DNA of 64,000 bases from Paralvinella palmiformis (taxonomy: Eukaryota; Annelida; Polychaeta; Terebellida; Alvinellidae), in NCBI GenBank assembly GCA_025642065.1, contig JAODUP010000042.1, forward strand, positions 702,501 through 766,500, in the 5' to 3' direction. The translations under genes were made by a program, and so were the position numbers. Positions 45,856-57,359 of the stretch are shown piece by piece. The stretch's first letter is position 1. The number at the start of each line of letters is the position of its first letter. The notes below the pieces were generated by a model. That model ran no database searches. It was given only the letters and a program-made list of their open reading frames with translations, and had not been told where the DNA came from.

Positions 45856-46800
45856 CAATGGTTATCTTATGCTGTAGTAATGTATGTGTTAAGATAAAAT
45901 GAGATTAACAATATTGTGCCATATGATAATCATGTTAGCAATATTGTGTCACAAGATCATGATGTTAGCAATATTGTTTTGTGAGATAACAACATTAGCA
46001 GTATTGTGTCATGAGATAATGAGATTAGCAATATTGTGTCACATGAGATAACGACATTAGCAATATTGTTTCATGAGATGACAACATTAGCAATATTGTG
46101 TCATGAGATAACAACATTAATAATATTGTTTCTTGCGATAATGACATTAGCAATATTGTGTCACATGAGATAATGACATTAGCAATATTGTTTCATGAGA
46201 TAACGACATTAGCAATATTGTTTCATGAGATAACGACATTTGCAATATACTGTCATGAGATATTAACATTTAATGATTTTGTTATGATTGTATTTCATTG
46301 TTACAAGGAGGTTATGTGGTATTGTTCTCTTGTCTTATAATGCTCTATCCTGTCATTGTTCATTTGACATGGTTGATGTCATTGGTTTTCATCTTTTGAA
46401 GATGATTTTAGATTTGTAGTAGAGTCTAGTGGCACGCCGTGCATGCATGCACGCCCACACACACACTTCGTAAACAAATACCAAATGAAGTGTTGATCTC
46501 GTATTTCCAGTTTATCAGGACAATATTCACAAAATTTGCTCTATTTTTATAAACAAGATTTACTTTATGAAGATTTCACACAAATATAATTAATGTAGTA
46601 AACGAATGATTTATTTCATGCGAGTGTTTGTTCAACATTTGATCCATTGTTCTTAAATGATATTATGTATAAAAAAAATGGGTTATGAAATATATATACA
46701 ATCACAGAACAAAAGGGAGTCGAAGAAGCTTTAATAATGTCTCTTAGGGCAACATCAATTTGTCATGAAAATGAAGATTATGGAAATAAATTAAAAAATT
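45856..46800 (+). other. Probable TAF1A 3' untranslated region
   Basis: The first canonical polyadenylation signal I see downstream of the stop is AATAAA at 46785-46790, giving a 3' UTR of roughly 950 nt. If so, the 30-bp minisatellite at 45900-46275 is transcribed as part of the mRNA. The exact cleavage site is not visible. Confidence 0.45.
45900..46275. repeat. About 30-bp minisatellite, roughly 12-13 copies
   Basis: A variable unit around GAGATAACGACATTAGCAAT + ATTGT(G/T)TCAT is repeated head to tail, with unit lengths alternating near 28-33 bp. Copies differ by scattered substitutions, so it is not newly expanded. It begins about 45 bp after the TAF1A stop codon and produces short spurious ORFs. 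Confidence 0.9.
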
Positions 46801-46974
46801 AAAACATATTCGTTATCTGGTTTATGTGAACTGTACTTGTCATTAATTAAGAATGTGCTATTTAAGAAAGTGCTAGATATAATTGTAGGTACTTTCCAAG
46901 TCCAACTGTGTTAACTGGGCCACCTCTATGGCATACCCATAACTGGAAGTCACTCATCAGCTGGGTACAGATCT

Positions 46975-47067
46975 ATAACATCTGGTCTCTAACTACAAGC
47001 AGGGCTGCATCAGAAAGCTGTCATCTTTTACTTTGTCTCATCATTTTGGGAGGTTGTGGCTATAAAA
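46975..47067 (+). mobile_element. SINE family A body fragment
   Basis: GCTGTCATCTTTTACTTTGT + CTCATCATTTTGGGAGGTTG resembles the GGTTGTTTCATC...TTTGGAGGTCG part of family A. It is cut by the MITE that follows. Confidence 0.45.
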
Positions 47068-47288
47068 CAGGGTTCGCACGGGTCCTTGAAAGTCCTGGAA
47101 TTTGGACATATAGATCTATATTTTTAATCATAAGCGTACAGGAATTCAGTCGTTACACTTCTTCCGAAATATGGGTGTATCTCTGCGCGTTAAAAGTTTG
47201 TGAATTCATTGAAAAGGTCCTTGAATTTTACATTGGAAGGTCCCGGAAAGTCCTGGAATCTGAGATGTCCAAATGTGTATGAACCCTG
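47068..47288. mobile_element. 221-bp CAGGGTTCGCACG MITE with TAAAA target duplication
   Basis: Ends CAGGGTTCGCACGGGTCC... and ...TGTGTATGAACCCTG are inverted repeats. TAAAA flanks both sides (47063-47067, 47289-47293). Subterminal GTCCTGGAA and GTCCTTGAA units resemble the CCTGGAAAA family, so these may be distant members of one group. CAGGG ends are hAT-like. Confidence 0.88.
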
Positions 47289-47299
47289 TAAAACTTGGA

Positions 47300-47480
47300 G
47301 GGTCGTGGTGCAGTGCTGTAAGCACCGCACTACAAGCTTCCAAGTTGCGAGTTTGAATCTGGTTCATATCTGTGTTTGTGGAATGTGTCTCTCTATGGTG
47401 TCACCCCTTGGTCGTATATCCCAATTCAGTGTGACCAGTGTCGATGCTAAATAAGTGGACTCCGCACAATGCCACCACCA
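47300..47480 (+). mobile_element. SINE family B
   Basis: GGTCGTGGTGCAGTGCTGTA...GAGTTTGAATCTGGTTCATA head, GTGGAATGTGTCTCTCTATG and GTCACCCCTTGGTCGTATAT body. Confidence 0.8.
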
Positions 47481-47560
47481 GGATTCAAAAACGGATCTGA
47501 CTGTGTGTCTGAAGGGTATGTCACATTTACTTTGTCTCATCCCCATAGGAATTTATTTCC

Positions 47561-47562
<2 letters not shown>

Positions 47563-47592
<30 letters not shown>
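47563..47592. repeat. (AT)n microsatellite
   Basis: About 30 bases of AT. Confidence 0.95.
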
Positions 47593-47594
<2 letters not shown>

Positions 47595-48028
47595 GGCCGA
47601 AATGGCAGTTTTTAACATGGCTGGAAACCTCAAATGAGGGAGACGCATATGGTATGTAATTTATAGCTTCCCCACATATTAATTATAAATAAATTTAGAG
47701 TATATTGCATGTTTATTATTTGTAGATCTAGAAATGAACGACATCCTTGATAAACATCTTAATGGGGGAAAGACTAACGTGTACAAACAAGAAAGCTCTC
47801 CTGACATAAAAATGCTTGTCTTCATTTACTGTGGCTTCCAAATATACATGTTGCAAATATTCATAATTAATTACTGAAATCTTGGCTAAACACACACAGA
47901 CATTTAAATAGGTGTTTATTGAAAAATTATAGAATGTCAAGCAACTATTAACCATGAACCACTGTTGTTCATCTAAGTCCTGTCTTAATTTCACCACAAT
48001 GGAATATTGAGGAAATATCTAGTGTGTA

Positions 48029-48065
<37 letters not shown>

Positions 48066-49102
48066 GTCTCTGTGTCACTACTGATATATATTTCATTTTG
48101 AAAAAGTAGATAAATACTAACAATAATTAACAAATTCCTGTTCTCTCAGTGGGTCTCTATGTCTATCTGTCAACCAATCTATCTACCTATCTATCCCCCT
48201 CTCTTGTTCATATTACCAGAGCTTCCCGTATATATTACGTTCATCATTAGCCCAGAATTCGTGCAATTCCATTGTTTAATCTTGTTATTGTTCTAGATCA
48301 CCCGAACGTATGTCACACATAGACTAATATTTATGTTAATGAGATGATCACGGTGAAGCCTTTTCCCAGAAGATGAAACTCCCCACAGACAACAGTTGAA
48401 GCAAATTTTCACACAATACCCATTTTTTCTCTTCAAAAGATCACCAAAGAACACAATTTCAGGTCTCACATACCAGATGTGTTAAATATGGAAATATTAT
48501 TATTCAAGTCAACAATATGATGCTGTAGATAACAAATAATTAAAATTTATCGCAGATTCAAGTCTATTTATATCTGATGGTCGTTTATATTTAATAAATC
48601 GTACTTGATTACCTGCCGCTCATATTTGCATTTTGAATGTTTTATTTCACCGGAAAGCATTTACATAAGAAGAGCTTGTCTCGGAGCAGAGTCAGTGTCT
48701 CGTCAAAGATTTCTTTCGGTTTAGTAATTTAATCAGATTTTTAATATAAGACATGTCACTCGTCCTGCATATTAATATTATTGATGGTCTTGGAATATAA
48801 CCGTAAACTATATTATACATGGCATTATTTTAGATACGATAATATGTGTTGAATATTTATGTGAACTTTTTATCTAATTAAGCAGTCAGCCAAGTCCCTT
48901 TAATTATACAGGGTATCAACTTTAGAGCATATAAACAGAAATTTTGTAATATGAAGACTACTGCATGATTAATCCTTGATTTATGAATACTAATCATCTT
49001 ACTTTTGAATGACCCCCTCTCTATAAATGTATATATAAATAAAACTCAAACTAGTTGAAAATGATCACTGAATATGTGGTATTATTAAGTAGCATTGAAT
49101 TT

Positions 49103-49137
<35 letters not shown>

Positions 49138-49399
49138 ACCTTGCCTGAATACTATGAACTAATTAAATTATTATCAAACAATTATCATATTAAGCTTTTG
49201 AAATTAATTTATTCTTTGTTAAGATGTTATTTTATTTATTATTATAAAAAATTGATATATCTATCTAAATTCAGGTATGGATATAATATGAGTTTTGTAT
49301 TAATTATTGTGTGTTATAATTTAATGTAATGTTTCGTGTTATTAATACAACTTTAGATTAATTTTATTCATAAAAATATAAATGAATAATTTTACTAGA
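47593..49399. other. Intergenic spacer between TAF1A and LASP, no gene seen
   Basis: AT-rich with a (TC)n tract at 48030-48061 and an (AT)n tract at 49110-49137. The ORFs at 47728-47997 and 49141-49329 are short, lack domains and lack splice context. Confidence 0.55.
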
Positions 49400-49720
49400 C
49401 GTCCAGCAGCTATCCAGTATCATGGAATCTTATGCAAAAAGTCCCTCAGACTAAGACATTTCGTAAAGATTGGTCGTTATGATAGCGAACAAACCTACAT
49501 TACCACGTTATCGCATTACATAATGGTGACGTGTGCAAAAGCTCACGCTCGCGGCGTGAAGTTCGAAAATGTCGGTACTTCCGTTGGTAGCCGTATAGAG
49601 TTAGTGGTCTTATAAACCTGTTGTTTTCGCGATAATATACAGTGGTTTGCCATTAAATCTGATTGGTGCGAACGGGATTTACGCGTTAACCATCTGAGCT
49701 GTAACTGTTGACAAATCACG
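49400..49720 (+). promoter_or_regulatory. Probable promoter and 5' UTR of the LASP-family gene
   Basis: This 300 bp is noticeably richer in CpG than its surroundings. It contains a CRE-like TGACGTG near 49527, an ETS-like ACTTCCG near 49578, TATAAA at 49611-49616 about 110 bp before the ATG, and an inverted CCAAT box (GATTGG) at 49661. The TATA position would put the start site near 49640 with a short 5' UTR. A 77-codon ORF (49382-49615) overlaps the region; I see no domain in it and treat it as chance. Confidence 0.5.
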
Positions 49721-49789
49721 ATGTCGAAACGGTGTGCTAAATGCGAGAAGTTGGTTTACCCTCTGGAAGAGCTGAAATGTTTGGATAAG
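49721..49789 (+). CDS. LASP1: First coding exon of a LASP/nebulin-family LIM protein (gene continues past the window)
   Basis: ATG at 49721 opens 23 codons, MSKRCAKCEKLVYPLEELKC then LDK, and stops at a GTTGGT donor in phase 0. Vertebrate LASP1 begins [20 protein letters not shown] then LDK, and its first coding exon also ends exactly after this LDK. The CxxC pair (Cys5, Cys8) is the first half of zinc site 1 of the LIM domain. Family members carry LIM, nebulin repeats and usually SH3, and bind actin at adhesions or Z-lines. I found no second exon in the remaining 14.2 kb, so intron 1 is long. Another nebulin-family LIM protein is possible, but LASP fits best. Confidence 0.85.
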
Positions 49790-50702
49790 GTTGGTCTGTT
49801 GGTAATTTATATGTGACTTGTTTGAAAAACTGGCTGTTTTGTGAGCTGACTGTAGACGCGATTAGATAATATTACGATAGAAAAGGTCTTTTATCGGGCC
49901 GGGTAGTTTATTTTCTGCTGTGTGTGCGTTCTAGTAAAAGTGTTCGGTGCGCAACGACATGTTAATTCAGAAAATGTGAAATGGAAATAAGGCGTGACCG
50001 AAATACATTTTTTCGCCGTGTTACAGCTATATTAGTCTTTAATAGTCATTATGAGCTAGTAAAAATCGTCACGACACGTAAATGGATTATTATGTGAAAG
50101 ACCGATATATCGTGTAAACATGTGTCACTGCGTGCTAATTATAATATGTTGGGTACAATAACAATCATAATCATGATGATCGTAATGTTAATGTACCGGT
50201 GGTAGAATTAAGAAATAGAATGTGATTGAATTGTAATTGGTGTTAGATAATAGTAAAAATTATATTCAATAAATGTCATTTTCCCTTCTGGCTAAACTTG
50301 GGTCATATTTGATTTCCGCGTCATGAGTATGATGAAACTGTCTGTGAATCGTTGAATGTGTAGAGTAAAAAAAAAATTATTGGAAGATCTCAACTTCTCA
50401 CTTGATCAGATCAGTTCATGAAACATTTTATTTCTCTTGCCATTTATTACAGTATTAGTTATTTTATTACACATACCAATAACCAAAGATCCATGGAATT
50501 ATTCAGTTATGAATTGCCTCACTGGTTGTCACCTGACCCAGATCAGTTGCAAATCCCTGAATATTACGAGTAATGTAGTTATTCATGGATTATTTTGTCC
50601 ACAAGAAGTTTTGAATACTTTAGTAGTTTTTAAAACCTGACAGTATTTTGAACCTAGAGTTCTGCATGGTCACAACAAATTGGTAAATAACAGTTTTTGA
50701 CA

Positions 50703-50900
50703 TTCCGGGCCAGTTAGGTGTGACCTTCACAGCTTGAGGTGATTATACCCTGATTCAGGCAGGCAGGAATTCATTAGTGCCTGATAGATACCACTGTTGG
50801 GAAACAAGATGTTCTTGATGAAACATCTCTCAGATACATGTTACATTAAGACTTGAACCCTGAATTGTGCAGTACATTACTCCATAGGAGTACCCTCAGT
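50703..50900 (-). mobile_element. SINE family B, minus strand
   Basis: Minus strand reads GAGGGTACTCCTATGGAGTA...GGGTTCAAGTC then a GATGTTTC body. Degenerate. Confidence 0.65.
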
Positions 50901-51655
50901 TGTCATTGCAAAGGTCATTCACAATCAAAAGTCAGTTATGGGGTATGCTCGTAAATTTAATTTCCCCCAAATATATAGTCAACCGAAGTAAGAATTCTTT
51001 AGCAGTGACGTTTTTAAACTGTGTTGGTTATTATACTCTGGTTTCTTAATGCAGAATGGATGCACACTGGCACTTCTCCAAGCTGGTTTGAGTGCTTTAG
51101 TAAAACTAGATTTTTTATTACTGTAGTTCCTACTGTTCACAAGAATTCTCCCATTTTACCATCTCCATGCTGAAGCCCCGGAATAAGACTGGCACATTGG
51201 CTGTGTTTGGTAAAGAGTTCAGTAAAAAAATATACTGTTTATGATAGTAGATAAACAAGACAGTAACAGCTGTGTCAATGTCTCAACAAAAATTTATGCT
51301 GTTCTCCTTCTGACCCAATTTCTGGGGAATTTGTCACTGGATTTATGCCAATCGTACAGTAGCTTTAATTAGGTCATTGCCATTTTTAAAGTTCTTTATT
51401 GTTAGTGAAAATCCACTTCATTTCCTTAATGCTAAAGTTTAAACAGCTTACTTTAATATTTCTTAACAAACAATCGTTTTTAAACGTTGGTCATTTTTAT
51501 AATGATTTATGATCGCTCAGCTGCTAATGCGTTGATTCCTCCATGATGCTGTCAGCCAGTTTTTATGTTACTGAGATAGGCTAATCAGAGGATTAGTTCT
51601 TATCAACAGCTGATATCAGCAGTCAGCTTGTGTTATTTAAACTTTTGTGACGTGC

Positions 51656-51688
51656 TGATATCATGATGATATCATGATGATATCATGA
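51656..51688. repeat. Three tandem palindromic GATATCATGAT units
   Basis: GATATCATGAT repeats three times with a 12-bp period. Each unit is built from GATATC and ATCATGAT palindromes. Confidence 0.9.
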
Positions 51689-53273
51689 TTGCGATGTTTG
51701 GTCAAGATAGTTTCAGACAGTCATGTTACTATTATGACAGACGGGTTACGTAATATTTATATATGTAACATTTAGCTGTTTATGAAAGGACGCGTAGATA
51801 AGTGTAAGCCGTAATTCCATCGCTTGGAATTTACTTCAAAATAATTAACTTGGAAATTAAGAGATGGTGGTTGTCTTATTGGATCTGATAGCATTTATAT
51901 TCACTGTGTATTTGTTTTAGCAGTTTGTGACAAAGTACTTACAGAGATAATTGCCAATCATGAGTATAAGTTATGATTAAACATGGAACATAAAATTTTG
52001 TGATTTGTCAAATGTCTGACAATTGGTGTCCGTTTATTTATTTTTTGGTGTGGGAGAGTGACCAAGTGATCCGTCTAATTAGTTTGTACTGTGATGCTGT
52101 CTCATTTGGTGGCTATTTTGTCTGTGTCTGTGTGAGAGAGAGAGGGGGAAGAGAAAACAACTGACCAACTGAGAAGGATGGTCCCCCCCGAATACCGATG
52201 ACTAATTTGTCAAAATTAAAAACATAAACAACGCAGTGATAAAGCCGCTATTCTATACGTTTTTCTTCGTTTAGTCAACAAAACAACAATCCCATAAAAG
52301 GTAATCATTAGAGGATGAGCGATTAAAAAAATCAACAACCAGATATAGCAATCAAACATCATCAGATAGAGAGAAAGTTAACTAGCTTTTGTCTACTCTA
52401 CTGTAGTCACTCATTTAGTCAGTCATCCTCTATACAGATGGAGTTGTGGTTAAATATAATTTTTGTCTCTGTCATTGGTGGAATAGCTCTTACATGCGCT
52501 GTATAAACGCGCAGTTATATCCTATTATCTTAAATATATAGGCCATTAATGTGGACTTGTGTATACAGACAATTACATACCAGTAGGCCAGCATCCATAT
52601 AAACACACACACACAACACACACATAGCTCTCATTCCAGTGATATGTCCAACACAACTGATACCACGGCCACTAGTAATAGTGTTGTGGTGTATATCTGA
52701 TGTGGTATCAGGGTTCTGTATATGGTTATTATTACTCACTGTATTGTGTGCTGTTGGGTTGGTTCAGTGTTGTGTAATATTGATTGACGGGTTGATTGAC
52801 TAACTGGCACCTTACACTCAACGCCAACCTCTCAAGTGTTATACTTGTTGTTTTCGCTGGTTAATGGTAGCTATACGGAATAACTTCAACTGCAGTCATA
52901 CATTGATCCAGAATGTTTCTTCTTCTGTCTACAGGCGTATGTACTTCCGGAAATAAAAGAAAACTTGTAGCTAGTTTTGACTTCCTGTATCCTGTAACCT
53001 TAGATTTTGCTAATAGTCCATATTTGTAAATATTTATTGGTTATGTCTGTAAATATTCGACCAGATTTGCCTTTAAGCGAAATACAATTTAATCTGATAA
53101 AATGCAGTTCAGGAATGCATGAGGTTGTTGACCAGAGGTAGTCTTCTTAGTAGAACATGGGTATTTTATTTTATAATACTCTTACACCGAGATGTCATAC
53201 ATTCATTTATCATTTGATATTATATTTGCTTCCTCAGCTAAGTGACTCCTTGTCTGGTTTGTTCAGGGTTGGA

Positions 53274-53658
53274 ATTTAGCCCAGGTTTAACTGGTTTACC
53301 CCAGCCCAGTGGGTTTTACTAGTTTAACCCGGGTTAAACTGGGTTTTTCTCAGAATACAGTATATTGACTCACAAATTAATACATGTTATGCACATGAAC
53401 AGTAGTTGTTTGGTATGTATTTTAAAGATGCTGACAATTTGCACCAGTCAACATAATCAGCCAAGCTTCTCTCTTACTATTGTGAACTTCGTGGTGGTGC
53501 TGAATTAGACTGGTGAATATCTGAACACTTTTGTTATTGTTTTGTGTAGGTTACTGTTATTTGTGTGCTCAATATAGACAATAAATGTTTAATTTGCATT
53601 TATTTGGTTTTATTGAATCAATTAGTGGTGCATTATGCCTAAAAAACTGCCAACCCTG
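53274..53658 (+). mobile_element. 385-bp hAT-like MITE with perfect 8-bp target duplication (LASP intron)
   Basis: Ends CAGGGTTGG... and ...CCAACCCTG. GGTTTGTT flanks both sides exactly (53266-53273 and 53659-53666), the 8-bp duplication characteristic of hAT transposases. The subterminal CCCGGGTTAAACTGGG arrays are shared with the inverted copy at 22099-22606. No coding capacity. Confidence 0.93.
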
Positions 53659-53678
53659 GGTTTGTTAAATTGAAAGGA

Positions 53679-53705
53679 ACCCCCCCCCCCACACACACAC
53701 ACACT
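53679..53705. repeat. C12 followed by (AC)n
   Basis: Twelve C then about seven AC repeats, just outside the hAT-like element. Confidence 0.95.
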
Positions 53706-55329
53706 CCAGTGACTCCCACACCACTTTTACTACCACACTGTGCTGCAGATGATGAAGCTGTGGGATTGAATCCTAGTGGTGACTGGAGGACGTTTGTTAC
53801 TGTATACTGGCCACTTTAACTACCTGGTGAGCTGTACGAGTACAGTTCAACATGGGAAAAAAGGAAATCAGTTCTCACAAAATGAAGATAATTTCAACTG
53901 CTGAAGCCGTATATAGCATCCGTACATGATACATTCTAGTCTACATTTCTGAGGTTACTTCAATAAGATCAGCTCTTTTCCAAGATCTCTGTATGATCAC
54001 AATGGAGCGCCTGATCCATAACAAACTGTTCAGTACTTTCTGTGATACGGTTCGGAGATTAACGATCACAATCTACTTCAGTATGAAGAAGTCACATTGG
54101 CATCATGATGGTAAATTAAACCTAAAGAAGATTAACTTGAAATGAATTATAGAAATTTGACAGATCACAAATGTATGACATATTTGTGTAGTGGATAAAG
54201 TCACTGGTATGATGTGATTTTGATACGTTTCAAAGAAGCATTTTGTGTGTGTGTGCACATCACGTTTAAAAGACTGCTGAGAATGTTGTCTTTTGATTTT
54301 TGTAATTCCCGTACAGACTTGAAGAAATTATTTAGCTTGAACATCATAGATTTGTTAGCACAGATTGTCATGGTGTAGTAAACAACTGGCGCGCGCGCGC
54401 TCCTGTCTGTGATCAGGCAGTGTAGTGTGCGTGAGGTAGAGGTTCCTAAGGCAGACTGGATGGATACAAAACAGTTCTTCATTAATATGAGGAAAAAAAT
54501 GTCCAGACAAAACACGTGATATGAATATATCAAAACTGGTACACACACACACACACACGCTCCAATAGTCTGATCTGTTCATGTCTCTCAGACTATAAAC
54601 TAGAACCATTCTTTTCCACACACACACACACACAGAGTGTGTGTATACATTAAGCCATGAGTCAATCACTAACTAAGCTGGCCTTCTAATACCAGCCACG
54701 ACCTACCACACTAAGGTAGACAGACAGTACGATGATTACAGTAGACAAGAGGAGGCCATCATCACCAAAAAATCAGCTTAAAATAATAGGCTGGAAGGAT
54801 CTAAGTTTTTAAACCAGTCTCGTGTTTTAGCCGATTTACAAATGATGATAATGATATTAGATTACTCCACTGTTAGATAACTTCCTTATCATGATGCGGT
54901 ATTACTATTAGTAATGTTTTAATTGGTTGTTATAGTGTTCATTCACACATATTCACCGGATCTCCCCCCCCCCCATCGATCTGATGAGCTGTGTAACAGA
55001 CTCGTGAAGCATGTCATTAAATCAGAATATGAACAGATAATTATTATTTAGAGAACGTGCTTGATCATCGGCAGGAGGAACGCACAATAGCGAAGTTTGA
55101 GAACGTTGAGTACTCCGTTCTAGCTAAATATTGTTCTACTGTGGGATTTATTACTTTGACAACTCCCAGTGGAAGTGACATGATGAGGCTGTTGCCTTTT
55201 ATTGAAGAGTGAAACATCCCCCCGAGGTTCCCATATCATGAGTTTGTTTTAGTCCAAATTCATCTGATTCATCTGACTAACAATAAGCAATATTGTACTT
55301 CGTGTGTCACCAGTTGAAGTACTGTTGAG

Positions 55330-55530
55330 GTTTGCAGAGTGTGTGTGTGTGTTGTGTGTGTGTGACTTTTCCAGCAAGACATGCGTTAATAGAATCATGT
55401 TCACCCCTTGAACTTACTGACAGTATTTGATGTTTCTATTTCTGATGAGGGAAGGACAAGGCTGAAGTGTTTTATGGCCATAATCAGTGGAAATGTGTGT
55501 GTGTGTCTCTCTCTCTCTCTCTCTGGTTTG
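55330..55530. repeat. GT and CT microsatellites
   Basis: GTGT tracts at 55340-55364 and 55495-55506, and (TC)n at 55506-55525. Confidence 0.85.
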
Positions 55531-56144
55531 TTTTTGTTAAGTTTACAGTATGTTATCTGGTTGACAGCTTCCAATAAATATTTCTTCGTTTTAAAGTCTG
55601 AATAAACTGCTGTGAAGGACTCATTTACAACTGTTTTAGATGACCTGACGAACAGTGTTTTATAGCAAGTTTTCCCGTGTTCAACTCTATAATGTTACAC
55701 CAACTCTACCCACTCTTGGAGATTCAGAATACAGCACACATCAGAATGTGATGCATTTCCATTTACATATACCATTGTTTACCTCAGCTATTCACAGTTG
55801 ACTAGTCATGGGTGTTTTTATGCATGCATGCATGCGGACACCATACATTTTACTATAGATATTTCATTATTTCACCACGTTATTATTATTACTTGTGGCT
55901 GAAAGTACAACTGAGAAATGTCGGAGCTCGGTGAAATTATTCCAAACTCTAATGTTAAGTTAACGTAAGGATTTAACGGTTAACACTAACCTTTGAATTG
56001 AGAACCTATAAATTAGTGACTATAAACTGTTACCACTCTGGACTAACCTGTCATAAATAACCAAGGTGTGTAATCTGAATAACTGGAGTCTGGTAGAGTT
56101 AATATTGGTCCATCGTATATGATCCACACGCTCACTAGGGACAT

Positions 56145-56310
56145 CTCGGTGGATTGACTAGTAGCGTGGTTCACCACCAATCTCTAGCATCTTGGTTCAA
56201 ATTGCAACCTAGCTGTGTCAGTAAAGTATTTCATGTTTTGCTCTCCCTAAAGGTCTTCTTGATCCATTTAGCCTATGTACTGAAGTGTTCATGAAACAGC
56301 GGCTTTTCAC
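56145..56310 (+). mobile_element. SINE family A, degenerate (LASP intron)
   Basis: ACATCTCGGTGGATTGACTA...GGTTCAAATTGC head and TATTTCATGTTTTGCTCTCC...GATCCATTTAGCC body. Confidence 0.65.
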
Positions 56311-56489
56311 ATTTTCCAGATGCTAACCATTATATTACTACAACTGATACTCTCTCTACGTGTAAACTGATTGATTGGAATAGATCTGTGTGAAATGTCA
56401 AATCGGTTTGTTATATAAATGTACCTAGCTTATTATTTCAAATAAGCTGATTGTGTTCACAAGATGGGCATGTTTACAATGGATCCTGT

Positions 56490-56592
56490 ACCACAGGACT
56501 GCTGTATTAAGTGTACTACATGACTGCTGTATTAAGTGTAGTACATGACTGCTGTATTTAGGTGTACTACATGACTGCTGTATTAAGTGTAA
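56490..56592. repeat. About 26-bp tandem repeat, four copies
   Basis: Unit ACTGCTGTATTAAGTGTACT + ACATG repeated with few changes. Confidence 0.93.
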
Positions 56593-57359
56593 CATTTTGT
56601 TAACCATACAACAGGACTTACTCGTTGACTTCTTTCACATCTTGTCTCAATGGTCAGTGGAACTGTTGTTTTCAACTTTAAAATCAATCAATCAATATTT
56701 ATTTCAAACTGTACAATACGACAAGAGTGTGACAACAAAATGGTTATGGATGAAATCAGAAGTAGACCTTGATTTTTAAAAAACCCAACAGAACTGGCTC
56801 GTAAACTATACTATAAAAAAGTTTGGATTGACAGTTATACCAAGACACATGAACCACTGTGTAGGAATAACTCACTGTTGGTAATTGACAACGCAAAGAT
56901 GTTTTTGTTTTTTTGGACAGGATATGAGTTAAACAGGTTTTGTTACGTTTAGAAATATTATTAAATATCTTAAACGTCCTTTATATAAAAAAATCTAATT
57001 TGGCTATTTTTAGTGAAAGTTTGTTTCTCTAACATGCGGTTTTAGTTGAGCACGTTTACTTAAAGTGTTTGTGTAGGTGGGGGGGGGGGGTTACATTATA
57101 GATGTAGCACCTTTGTTAACCAAGTTAATTGATTCCATTCCCACACAACTGCTTTGTATGTATAGCCCATCTGTGTAATATACGGTATTAAGTATTGAAA
57201 CAAAGGCTGGGTATCATTCTGTGTTTATATTCACACATGGCTAGCTCTCTGTGGGTACTGAATGTGTATATAAATGTAATACTAATAGTTTTATACAATG
57301 TTCAAAAGTTCTTTTTGTTGGGGCTCCGTTTGGGGTTTCACCCGAACTGAAATTGAAGC

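Noticed and set aside
46158..46340. 60-codon ORF after TAF1A
   Set aside because: Produced by the 30-bp minisatellite (period divisible by three).
49382..49615. 77-codon ORF upstream of LASP
   Set aside because: Overlaps the probable promoter, ends at the TATA-like box, no domain; CpG-rich DNA gives longer chance ORFs.
54201..54669. Two 104-117 codon minus-strand ORFs
   Set aside because: Held open by CA microsatellites; Cys-Val repeats; no domain.
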